From: CAWAND01 sp963783335
GTDB lineage: Bacteria; Chloroflexota; Anaerolineae; Anaerolineales; E44-bin32
Direction of reading: 5' to 3'
Assembly (NCBI GenBank): GCA_963783335.1
Contig: CAWAND010000007.1
Coordinates: 12,151-76,150, forward strand
Length of the DNA: 64,000 bases
The notes under the pieces are model-generated. The model searched no databases and had not been told where the DNA came from. It saw only the letters and a list, made by a program, of their open reading frames with translations. A program made the position numbers and the translations under genes. Positions 42,422-51,994 of this stretch are shown piece after piece; within the stretch, counting starts at the first letter, position 1, and each line of letters starts with the position of its first letter.

Positions 42422-43759
42422 TCAACCCCCCACCAAATCAGCCTGGGTGATGGGCACCATTTCGCCCTCGCGCGCCAGGGCCTGGCGCATCGTGTGCCGG
42501 CTCCGACGCCAAAGCCACAGCGTCTGCGCCACCCCACCAATATCGAACGCCAGCCAGGCCACCAGCAACCCGGTCCACTGCCCTCCAATGACCCCGACTA
42601 CCAGGATCAGCGCGCTCAACCCTAAGCCGATGGCCACGGCCTCCGTCACCGGACGTGTGCGACGCGCGTTGACCAACGTTCCCTGGAACCAGCTCTGGAG
42701 CACGGTCAGGGCGGGGACCGGAATTGCGAACCAGATGGCCACTGAGGCCAGCTTGACCAATGACGGTGGAAGGGCCGATACCGTGCCAAACCAAAAACCC
42801 GAAAGTGGCGTGCCGGCGATCAGCAGGACCAGGGCGATCGAGATGCCCACCAACCAGGCCGAGAAACGCCTCAGGGTCCTGGCGGACCTTGGTTCATCAA
42901 GCAGGGCGACGACGACTTCGTTGTAGGCGTTCCCCATGCTCCGGATCATGAAGATCAGCCCGGACACAACGGGCCAGGCCGCCAGAGATTCAAGGGCACC
43001 CGGCATTCGGCTCAGCGCCGCACTGCCCATGGGCTGGATCAGCAGGGTGATCAACGACGTCATGGCCAGCGGTGTGTAGAAGCTGATGAATCCGCGCAGA
43101 TCCAGGGCGATGCCGGCCTCTGGCGCCGGCTTGAGTTCGTGCTGGACCACGGGCCGCACACGCAAACCCGCGTAGACGGCTTCGCTGATCACGCCCAGCG
43201 CCACCGCGCAGCCGGCGACAACGATGCCGGGCACACTTCCGCTGATCAGGCCCGCTGCCAGCACCAGGCTGTCAGCCGTGAGGCGCACCGCCGTCCCGAT
43301 CCCTACCGCATCTGAATGGCCGAATCGAATCAGAACTCCCTGGTTGAATCGCCGGTAGGCGATGGACATCGTCCACGGCGTCATCAACTGCAGGCCAATG
43401 CGCGCCGGGCCAACAATCTCTTCCGGCGCCCCGATCAACACGCGCACGACGAAGAAGTACAGGGGCGTGAAGGCCACCAGTACGTGAAGCGCCGTCAGAA
43501 TCCCGCCTGCCCAGAACATGAACCGGCGCACCTTGAGATAGGTTGGATAATCCTTGCTCAAAGCGGTCGAAGCGGCCAGAAGCATGATGATTGGGGATTC
43601 CACAATCAGCGACAGGGGGAAGATCACGCCGCCCCACGCTGCAAGGCTGACTTGGGGCAAAGGCAGCCGAGCGACGACCGCGCTCACCGCGGGCAGTTCG
43701 ACCGCCATCAGCAGCCAACTGGCGGCCAGCGGCCACCAGGTGTGAAAGACGTGCTTCAT
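42422..43759 (-). CDS. MATE/ANKH-like polytopic membrane protein
   Basis: 445 residues from ATG 43759. About twelve membrane helices in two similar halves (WWPLAASWLLMAVELP at the start of the first, RGFISFYTPLAMTSLITLL at the start of the second), the internal repeat expected of MATE-like (MOP superfamily) transporters. The FHTWWPL and FYTPLAM starts resemble the progressive-ankylosis (ANKH) branch more than NorM. Substrate unknown. Not in an operon. Confidence 0.65.
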   Translation of the reverse strand: MKHVFHTWWPLAASWLLMAVELPAVSAVVARLPLPQVSLAAWGGVIFPLSLIVESPIIMLLAASTALSKDYPTYLKVRRFMFWAGGILTALHVLVAFTPLYFFVVRVLIGAPEEIVGPARIGLQLMTPWTMSIAYRRFNQGVLIRFGHSDAVGIGTAVRLTADSLVLAAGLISGSVPGIVVAGCAVALGVISEAVYAGLRVRPVVQHELKPAPEAGIALDLRGFISFYTPLAMTSLITLLIQPMGSAALSRMPGALESLAAWPVVSGLIFMIRSMGNAYNEVVVALLDEPRSARTLRRFSAWLVGISIALVLLIAGTPLSGFWFGTVSALPPSLVKLASVAIWFAIPVPALTVLQSWFQGTLVNARRTRPVTEAVAIGLGLSALILVVGVIGGQWTGLLVAWLAFDIGGVAQTLWLWRRSRHTMRQALAREGEMVPITQADLVGG

Positions 43760-43936
43760 CGGCAAGCGACGAACATCGGTGGCCAAGATCGGGCAACCTC
43801 TCCTGTCAGCCGTGCGGGAGCCCGCATTATAGCCGCTCCCTTGGTCCTCCGCTCTGCCTTTATGTGCCATAATGACAGTCGACCGGCGGGAGGGCCCTTC
43901 CGCCGCCCATCCTCGATTTGAACGGAGACCATCACC

Positions 43937-44791
43937 ATGTTTGAGCGATTGAGCAACAGCTGGGCTCTGGTCAAAGCCAGCGCATCGGTGCTTCGGGCCG
44001 ACAAAGAACTCGTCATCTTTCCCATCATTTCGTCCATCGGCGTACTGGTCGTCAGCGCCAGCTTTGCCCTGCCCATGTTCTTCGGAGGCTTGTTCGACGC
44101 CATGCTCGGCGGCCGCTTGGGAGACGTGCGCATTGCGACCTTCATCATTGCCTTCTTGTTCTACTTTTCACAGTACGTCGTCATCGTCTTCTCCAACGCC
44201 GCCCTGATCGGGGCGGCGATGATCCGGCTCGATGGGGGTGATCCCACCGTAGGCGACGGTTTCCGCATCGCCTTCGACCATCTTGGCGCCATCATCGGCT
44301 ACGCCCTCATCGCCTCGACGGTGGGCATGCTTCTGCGCGCAATCTCCAACCGGAGCGACACCCTGGGCCGAATCGCGGTTTCCTTGGTCGGCCTTGCCTG
44401 GAACCTGGCCACCTTTCTGGTGGTGCCGGTGCTGGTGGTTGAGGGCCAAGGACCGCTGGATTCGATCCGGCGCAGCGCCAGCTTGCTCAAGCGCACGTGG
44501 GGCGAGCAGATCGCAGGCAACCTCAGCATTGGCCTTATCTTCGGGCTGATATCGTTCGGGCTGGCGGTGGTGCTCATCGCCCCCGCAGCGTATGTTGCGG
44601 CCAACTTCAACCAGCCGCTGGTCCTGATACCCGTCGTGCTGGTTCTCATCCTGGCCATCGTGCTCATCAGCCTGATCAGCTCCACGCTGCAGGGAATCTA
44701 TGCTGCCGCCGTTTACCGCTTCGCCACCGACGGCGATGCCGGCCCATTTTTCCGACCCGAGTTGGTGCAAGGCGCATTTCGGGGGAAGTGA
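43937..44791 (+). CDS. DUF6159-type membrane protein
   Basis: 284 residues, six or so membrane helices, beginning ERLSNSWALVKASASVLRADKELVIFP, a start typical of the family. Loops carry LDGGDPTVGDGFRIAFDHLG and RRSASLLKRTWGEQI. Related to membrane proteins of the glycerophosphoryl-diester/YihY-like layout; function unknown. Directly followed by the helicase with its own promoter. Confidence 0.78.
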   Translation: MFERLSNSWALVKASASVLRADKELVIFPIISSIGVLVVSASFALPMFFGGLFDAMLGGRLGDVRIATFIIAFLFYFSQYVVIVFSNAALIGAAMIRLDGGDPTVGDGFRIAFDHLGAIIGYALIASTVGMLLRAISNRSDTLGRIAVSLVGLAWNLATFLVVPVLVVEGQGPLDSIRRSASLLKRTWGEQIAGNLSIGLIFGLISFGLAVVLIAPAAYVAANFNQPLVLIPVVLVLILAIVLISLISSTLQGIYAAAVYRFATDGDAGPFFRPELVQGAFRGK

Positions 44792-44863
44792 CCCCCCGCC
44801 CGCAATTGATTTTGGCGGGCCAGGATCATCTGCCGTCGTGGCTATGCGCAGATTCCTGCGGGA

Positions 44864-44892
44864 TTGACGCCTATCCCAGGGTCGAGTACAAT
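44864..44892 (+). promoter_or_regulatory. Promoter of the DEAD-box helicase
   Basis: TTGACG (44864-44869), 17 bp, TACAAT (44887-44892): near-consensus. Start near 44899 gives an 80-nt leader. Confidence 0.65.
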
Positions 44893-44924
44893 GACACAGG
44901 TTGTCTTATCGGAAGGCGATGCCC

Positions 44925-44952
44925 CCGCTCCGATGGATCGCTGTCGGAGCGG
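44925..44952 (+). promoter_or_regulatory. Leader hairpin of the helicase mRNA
   Basis: CCGCTCCGA (44925-44933), 10-nt loop, TCGGAGCGG (44944-44952), a perfect 9-bp stem 13 nt before the ribosome site AGGAAG. Long leaders with stems occur in cold-shock DEAD-box genes. Confidence 0.45.
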
Positions 44953-44979
44953 TATTGCGTTAACACAGGAAGTGAAAAG

Positions 44980-46213
<1,234 letters not shown>

Positions 46214-46590
46214 GGCCGAGCCGCGAACAGCATCTAGCCTGTTTGATCCCACCTCAGCAGCTCATCAGATGTCGAAGAGGCGGGCATCCAACGCAGACGG
46301 CGCCGAAATCGGCGCCGTTGTCGATTCTCCGGATGGGACCCACCCGGGTGGATCCTCAGGGGTGGACCTGGAAACGATTCGCCGACGTGACACCATCTCT
46401 CTGCCGCCCTGAGCTCCACCGAAAGGCTCAGTTGGACAGACTCGGGAAAAGCTTTGGACAGGACGCCGGCACTTAAGCCGTCCTGAGCGGAGACCGCCCT
46501 GCCCCCAAAGCCGGGGGATCGGTCATGCGGCGCAGTCGAAGGGCCAGCGGGCGTCCAGATCGAGGGCTGAGGCCCAGTCGACACACACCG
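46214..46590. other. Intergenic region with GC hairpin
   Basis: Contains ACGGCGCCGA (46297-46306) and TCGGCGCCGT (46309-46318), a perfect stem with a 2-nt centre, likely a convergent terminator without T tail. No gene supported. Confidence 0.45.
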
Positions 46591-47316
46591 TCACAGCCCA
46601 GCGGCTGCCGCAGCATCGACAAACCAGTGGAGTTCACCGGAAGCCGGTCGAATATGTGCTGCGGGGTAAGGCGAAGCCTCATCACCCGCCTCCAGGACTC
46701 GGCTCAGCACCTCGGCCTTCTCCGCCCCCTGCACCAGAAATGCCACAGCGGCAGCCGAATTGATCACCTCCAGGCTGAGCGTCATCCGCCAGGCATCCAT
46801 CTTTTCCACAAAGTTGGGCAGCACCCAGCGTCCACCAGAGTCCAAAGCCTTCGTGCCCGGGAAGAGGGATGCCGTGTGCCCGTCGGGGCCAAGCCCGAGC
46901 AGGATCAGGTCGAACTGCGGCAGCGAGAGCTCTCCAAACTGCTCCCTCAGGGTGGCCTCATAATCCATTGCACCCTGCTCGGGATCTCCTTCGCAGGCCA
47001 TGCGGAAGACGTGGTCATCAGGCACAGGAAGATGATTGATAAGCGCCTGGCGCGCCATCCGGAAGTTGCTGGCTGGATCATCCGGCGGTACGCAGCGTTC
47101 ATCCCCCCAGAAGAACCTCACTCGCCCCCAATCCAGGGCCGTGCCGCCGACCTGTTCGGCCACCACGCGATAGGTCGCCTCGGGCGTCGATCCGCCTGAG
47201 AGGGCCAGCGAGAACACCCCTCCCCCCGCCTGGGCGGCCTGGCCGCGGGCGATCAAGAAGCTCGCCGCGCCCTCTGCCAGCGCTTGTGGATTTTCAAAGC
47301 GATGAATCTGTGCCAT
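46591..47316 (-). CDS. pgl: 6-phosphogluconolactonase
   Basis: 241 residues of the DevB/SOL type. SLALSGGSTP at the phosphate-binding loop, FFWGDERCVPPDDPASN, and GLGPDGHTASLFPG, the three signatures of the family. It hydrolyses 6-phosphogluconolactone in the oxidative pentose phosphate path. No zwf or gnd in the window. Starts at 47316; monocistronic. Confidence 0.95.
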   Translation of the reverse strand: MAQIHRFENPQALAEGAASFLIARGQAAQAGGGVFSLALSGGSTPEATYRVVAEQVGGTALDWGRVRFFWGDERCVPPDDPASNFRMARQALINHLPVPDDHVFRMACEGDPEQGAMDYEATLREQFGELSLPQFDLILLGLGPDGHTASLFPGTKALDSGGRWVLPNFVEKMDAWRMTLSLEVINSAAAVAFLVQGAEKAEVLSRVLEAGDEASPYPAAHIRPASGELHWFVDAAAAAGL

Positions 47317-47530
47317 AGCGTCTCTTTTCCCACTTTGTGTCTTTCTTTAGAGTATATCCAAGCTCATGCTGGCAGATGACCCATGGGCCGACCGATGGTA
47401 AAATCGGGGGCTTCAGTTTGCACCGGGGATCGCACGATCATCGACCGCTCTACATCTTCCCTCCAATAGGCGCCTTCAGGCTGACCAGAGCCGCGGCGCC
47501 GACACGTCGCCGCCCAGCCTGTGAGGCCCG

Positions 47531-49348
47531 ATGACCCAGGTTCCATCCGGCACGTATGACGTCCAGCAGGCCGTAGCCGAAAGACGCTCCGTCGGGCTAT
47601 GGCGTCTGATGACCGGCTTCCGCCGCTCCTACCTGCTCGCGGCGGCGAGCCTGGGCGTGGCCGCCATCCTGAAATCAGGTACCTACCTGCTGCTTCGCTA
47701 TTTCATCGATCAGGTGCTGGGGAAGGGATTGGCCGGGTCGATGCTGGTGTTGGTCGCCCTGGGGTTTGTCGCCCTGGCCGTTTTCGAAGGAGTTTTCACC
47801 TTCCTCAGCGGCCGATTGGCGGCGGCGACCGCCGAGGGGATTGCCCTCAGGCTTCGCAACTACCTTTACGATCACATTCAGCGTCTGAGCTTCACCTATC
47901 ACGATCGCATGCAGACGGGAGAGTTGATTTCACGTTCGACCTCCGACGTCGATGCCGTTCGTCGATTCTTCGCCGATCAGGCCATCGGACTTGGCCGGAT
48001 CAGCCTGCTCTTTCTTGTGAACCTGGGCGCGTTGGTTTACCTCAATCCACGCCTGGCGGGACTGTCAGTCGTCGTCATCCCGCTGATCCTGGTCATCTCG
48101 CTGTTCTTCTTTCGCCGGATTTCGGACATGTACGAGGCGTACCAGGAGCAAGAAGCGACCCTGTCGACAACCCTGCAGGAGAATCTGAGCGGTGTGAGAG
48201 TCGTCAAGGCCTTCGCTCGCCAAGACTTTGAAAGCCGAAAATTCGAAGCCGAGAACTGGGAGAAGTACCAGCGCGGGCGGCGGCTTCTCAGGCTCCACGC
48301 TGTCTTCTGGCCCACGACCGACATCCTTCTGGTTGCCCAGCTCCTGGTCGGCTACACGATCGGTGCGCTCATGGCCATACAGGGCACCATCTCGGTCGGC
48401 ACTTACCTGGCGTATGCCGGCCTGCTGATCTGGCTGATATTCCCCATGCGCAACATGGGCCGTCTCATCGTTCAGATGTCAACCGGTTTGGTCTCCTTCG
48501 GCAGGGTGATGGAGATTGTTCGCGAGGGGCGGGAGGACCTGCTCGGCGGCAAGTTCCTGCCTGATTCGCCATTGCGCGGCGAAATCCGCTTCGAACATGT
48601 CGATTTTGCCTACGAGTCCGAGGAACCTGTTCTGAAGGACATCACCTTCGACTGTCAACCTGGTCAGGTGGTCGCCCTGCTGGGCTCAACCGGCTCAGGC
48701 AAGACCAGCCTGGTCAACCTGATCCCGCGTTTCTACGATTACACGGCCGGAGAAGTCACCCTGGACGGCCGAAGCCTGAGGACCTACCCGCGTGCCTATC
48801 TGCGCGAGGCGGTGGGCTTGGTGGAGCAGGAGCCATTCCTATTTTCCAGGACCATCCGAGAGAACATCACCTACGGCGTCAAACGCCCAGTCAACCAGCA
48901 GGAGATAGAAGAGGCGGCGAGGGCGGCAGCCATCCACAAGGTGATCCTTAGCTTTCCTGAGGGCTACGACACGCTGGTCGGCGAAAAGGGGGTCACCCTC
49001 TCCGGCGGCCAGAAACAGCGCGTGGCCATCGCCCGCACGCTGCTCAAGGATCCCCGCATCCTGATTCTGGATGACTCGACCTCGTCCGTCGATACAGAGA
49101 CCGAGGTCGAAATCCGAGGCGCGCTGGCCCGGCTGATGCAGGGCCGCACAAGTTTCGTCATCGCGCACCGAATCCAGAGCGTGATGGACGCCGATCTGAT
49201 CCTGGTGCTGGACGGCGGTCAGATCGTCGAGCGCGGGGACCACGAGACTCTGATGGCCGAGCAGGGCATCTACCGCAGCGTGTATGACATGCAAGCCAAG
49301 GTGGAAGTGGAAATCGAAAAGGAGATGGCCGGTGTCGGTGGAGATTGA
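47531..49348 (+). CDS. Second ABC exporter half, degenerate ATPase site
   Basis: 605 residues. Six-helix membrane domain, Walker A GSTGSGKTS (about 384), signature LSGGQ (about 489), and Walker B ILILDDSTS (about 512) with Asp instead of the catalytic Glu. This is again the non-catalytic member of a heterodimer. A promoter-like TAAAAT lies at 47399-47404. The partner gene starts inside its 3' end. Confidence 0.93.
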   Translation: MTQVPSGTYDVQQAVAERRSVGLWRLMTGFRRSYLLAAASLGVAAILKSGTYLLLRYFIDQVLGKGLAGSMLVLVALGFVALAVFEGVFTFLSGRLAAATAEGIALRLRNYLYDHIQRLSFTYHDRMQTGELISRSTSDVDAVRRFFADQAIGLGRISLLFLVNLGALVYLNPRLAGLSVVVIPLILVISLFFFRRISDMYEAYQEQEATLSTTLQENLSGVRVVKAFARQDFESRKFEAENWEKYQRGRRLLRLHAVFWPTTDILLVAQLLVGYTIGALMAIQGTISVGTYLAYAGLLIWLIFPMRNMGRLIVQMSTGLVSFGRVMEIVREGREDLLGGKFLPDSPLRGEIRFEHVDFAYESEEPVLKDITFDCQPGQVVALLGSTGSGKTSLVNLIPRFYDYTAGEVTLDGRSLRTYPRAYLREAVGLVEQEPFLFSRTIRENITYGVKRPVNQQEIEEAARAAAIHKVILSFPEGYDTLVGEKGVTLSGGQKQRVAIARTLLKDPRILILDDSTSSVDTETEVEIRGALARLMQGRTSFVIAHRIQSVMDADLILVLDGGQIVERGDHETLMAEQGIYRSVYDMQAKVEVEIEKEMAGVGGD

Positions 49349-51149
49349 GTTCGAAGAGGAGGAGTTCGAGAGCCAGTTCAACGGCCAAACCCTGCTTCGG
49401 ATTCTGGCCCAGACCCGGCCCCACATTCGGTGGGTGATCGGCTTTCTTGTGGCCGTCGCCCTGGTTTCGTTTCTCGATTCCTATTTCACCTACCTCAGCA
49501 AACAAATCATCGACCTGGGAATTGTCCCCGGCAATCGTGCGGAGGTGGTCAGGATCGTGCTCTTGTATGGCGGCCTCAGCCTGGTTCAGGCGGTTGGCGT
49601 ATTTGCCTTCATCTTCCTGGCAGGGGTGCTGGGAGAGCGCGTCCAATACGACCTGCGCCAGGAAATGTTCGGGCACCTGCAAGATTTGTCCCTTTCGTAC
49701 TACGATCGCACCCCCGTCGGTTGGATGATGTCGCGCGTCACATCCGACTCGGAACGCATCGCCAATCTGGTGACCTGGGGGCTGCTGGACACGACCTGGG
49801 GCGCGCTCAACATCATCACCTCGGCCAGCTTCATGCTCATCATCAACTGGCGCCTGGCGCTGATCGTTTTCGCGGTGATCCCGATTCTCCTGGTGGTTGC
49901 GGCCCAGTTCAAGGCGCGCATCCTGGTTGAGTTCCGCACAGCCCGCAAACTGAACTCAAAGATCACCGGCGCCTTCAACGAGAACATCCAGGGCGTGCGG
50001 GTGGTCAAAGCTTTGGGGCGTGAAGAGGCCAACCTGGGTGAGTTCGGCCATCTGACCGGGCAAATGTACAATGCCTCCTACCGAGCCGCCTGGCTCTCGG
50101 CGCTGTTCCTGCCAGCTGTGCAGATGATCAGTGCCGTGGCAATCGGAAGCGTCGTATACTACGGCGGCCTGCAGGCTGAAATCGGCGCCATGACGATCGG
50201 CGGGATCCAGGCATTCCTCGGCTACATCACATTCATGATGTGGCCAATTCAAGACCTGGCCCGCGTCTATGCCGAAATGCAGCACGCCATCGCCTCGGCC
50301 GAACGCGTCTTCTCACTCATTGACGCCAAACTCGAGATCATCGACCGCCCCGGGGCCAGTGCTCCGAAAAGTTTGCGCGGAACCATCGAGTTCGAGCACG
50401 TCGATTTCGCCTACCAGGACGGCGAGACGGTGCTCGAAGACTTCAACTTGAAGATCCAGCAAGGGGAGAGCGTGGCGCTCGTCGGGCCCACCGGCGGCGG
50501 CAAATCGACCATCGTCAACCTGCTTTGCCGCTTCTACGAGCCAACCGGCGGGGTCATTCATATGGCCGGCGTCGACTACACGCAGCTTTCTCTGCACGGG
50601 ATCCAATCGCAAGTGGGGATGGTGCTGCAGACGCCCCACCTCTTTTCCGGATCCATCCGCGAGAACATTCGATACGGCCGCCTCGACGCCAGCGACGAAG
50701 AGGTGGCTGCGGCGGCGGCGCTGGCCGGGGCGGACCAATTCATCCGTGCCCTGGAACACGGCTACGAAGAAGACGTCGGCGAAGGCGGCAATCTGCTTTC
50801 GGTCGGCCAGAAACAGTTGATCAGTCTTTCAAGGGCGGTTCTGGCGGATCCGGAGATCTTCATCATGGACGAAGCCACCAGCTCGGTCGACACCCTGACC
50901 GAGAACCTGATCCAGCGGGGGATGGAGAAGATGATGGCTGACCGGACCAGTCTGATCATCGCCCACCGCCTGTCGACCATCAAGCGCGCCGACCGAATTC
51001 TGCTCATCGAGCACGGCCAGATTCAAGAGATGGGCTCGCATGCCGAGCTGCTCCGCCAACGCGGACATTACTATCGACTTTACACACAACAGTTCCGGCG
51101 CGAGTATCAACAGCAGCACGATCCATTCGCCAGCGCCCCTGCCTCCTGA
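49332..51149 (+). CDS. Second ABC exporter half, canonical ATPase site
   Basis: 605 residues from GTG 49332, 7-14 nt behind AAGGAGA and overlapping the upstream gene by 17 bp. A start further upstream would add a basic out-of-place tail. Begins with an acidic stretch (EIEFEEEEFESQ). Walker A GPTGGGKST (about 385), signature LSVGQ (about 489) and Walker B FIMDEATS (about 511) with the catalytic Glu. The two halves complement each other as in the first operon, which suggests a separate heterodimer rather than a paralogue of the same pump. Confidence 0.92.
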   Translation: MSVEIEFEEEEFESQFNGQTLLRILAQTRPHIRWVIGFLVAVALVSFLDSYFTYLSKQIIDLGIVPGNRAEVVRIVLLYGGLSLVQAVGVFAFIFLAGVLGERVQYDLRQEMFGHLQDLSLSYYDRTPVGWMMSRVTSDSERIANLVTWGLLDTTWGALNIITSASFMLIINWRLALIVFAVIPILLVVAAQFKARILVEFRTARKLNSKITGAFNENIQGVRVVKALGREEANLGEFGHLTGQMYNASYRAAWLSALFLPAVQMISAVAIGSVVYYGGLQAEIGAMTIGGIQAFLGYITFMMWPIQDLARVYAEMQHAIASAERVFSLIDAKLEIIDRPGASAPKSLRGTIEFEHVDFAYQDGETVLEDFNLKIQQGESVALVGPTGGGKSTIVNLLCRFYEPTGGVIHMAGVDYTQLSLHGIQSQVGMVLQTPHLFSGSIRENIRYGRLDASDEEVAAAAALAGADQFIRALEHGYEEDVGEGGNLLSVGQKQLISLSRAVLADPEIFIMDEATSSVDTLTENLIQRGMEKMMADRTSLIIAHRLSTIKRADRILLIEHGQIQEMGSHAELLRQRGHYYRLYTQQFRREYQQQHDPFASAPAS

Positions 51150-51194
51150 CGGGCCGACGCCGTCTCGGGTTGGGCATGCCCCAAGGAGGCCGAG

Positions 51195-51875
51195 ATGACT
51201 TCTGAGACCGCTCCGCCCGAGATGCCGCCAGCGGTGGCCCCCCACTCGTGGAGCCAGGCTTGGCTGGTGGCGGTCACCCAGCCCAACATCGAAAGCTATA
51301 CTGCCCTGGCCGACGACCCCAGCGCCAGCGTGAAGAAGGCCTTCGCTTGGGTCTTTATCAGCGGACTCATCGCTTCGGGTGTCGCCAGCCTGCTGCGCTT
51401 GGCCTTCATCTCAACCGCTTTGACTGGGCTCGAGCAATCGTCGGACACGGCGATCGGGATCGGGGTCGTCGCCTTGGTCACCTTGGCGTGCGTCATCCCT
51501 TTCTCTGCCGCGATGGCCGGCGTTGGCCTGCTGATCTACGCCGGCATCGAACAGTTCGTGGCCGGCGCCCTTGGCGGAGAGGGCAGCTTTACACGCCTCT
51601 GCTACGTTATGGCTGCTTACACCGCGCCCATCTCGCTGGCCGCAGCGGTGCTGGCCCTGATCCCCTTCCTGGGCGCCTGCGTGGGTGCCATCCTGGGCTT
51701 CTACTCGCTCGGGCTCAACGCGTTGGCCATCAAGAGCGTCAACCGATTCGGCTGGGGCAACGCCATCCTGTCGATGATTGTGCCTCTGATCTTCCTCGGG
51801 CTGATCATGGTGATCATCTTCTTCTGGCTCATTTACCCGGCGCTGTCTACCCTGTTAACTCAGCCCTCTGCTTGA
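51195..51875 (+). CDS. Yip1-domain membrane protein
   Basis: 226 residues, five membrane helices. The start WSQAWLVAVTQPNIESYTALADDPSASVKKAFAWV and the repeated GVGLLIYAGIEQF/LGGEGSFTRLCYVMAAYTAPIS pattern are typical of bacterial Yip1 (DUF1282-like) proteins. Function unknown, often beside transporters. 46 bp after the ABC pair, probably co-transcribed. Confidence 0.8.
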   Translation: MTSETAPPEMPPAVAPHSWSQAWLVAVTQPNIESYTALADDPSASVKKAFAWVFISGLIASGVASLLRLAFISTALTGLEQSSDTAIGIGVVALVTLACVIPFSAAMAGVGLLIYAGIEQFVAGALGGEGSFTRLCYVMAAYTAPISLAAAVLALIPFLGACVGAILGFYSLGLNALAIKSVNRFGWGNAILSMIVPLIFLGLIMVIIFFWLIYPALSTLLTQPSA

Positions 51876-51994
51876 GACCCACACTCGCTGGGGGTGAAAG
51901 CAACCTGTAATGTCTGACAAGCGCTCGCCAGACTAGACTTAGGAGAACCACGAATCGAGGGGGTAGGCCCCCCAATAATCGCAAGGCTTCCATT

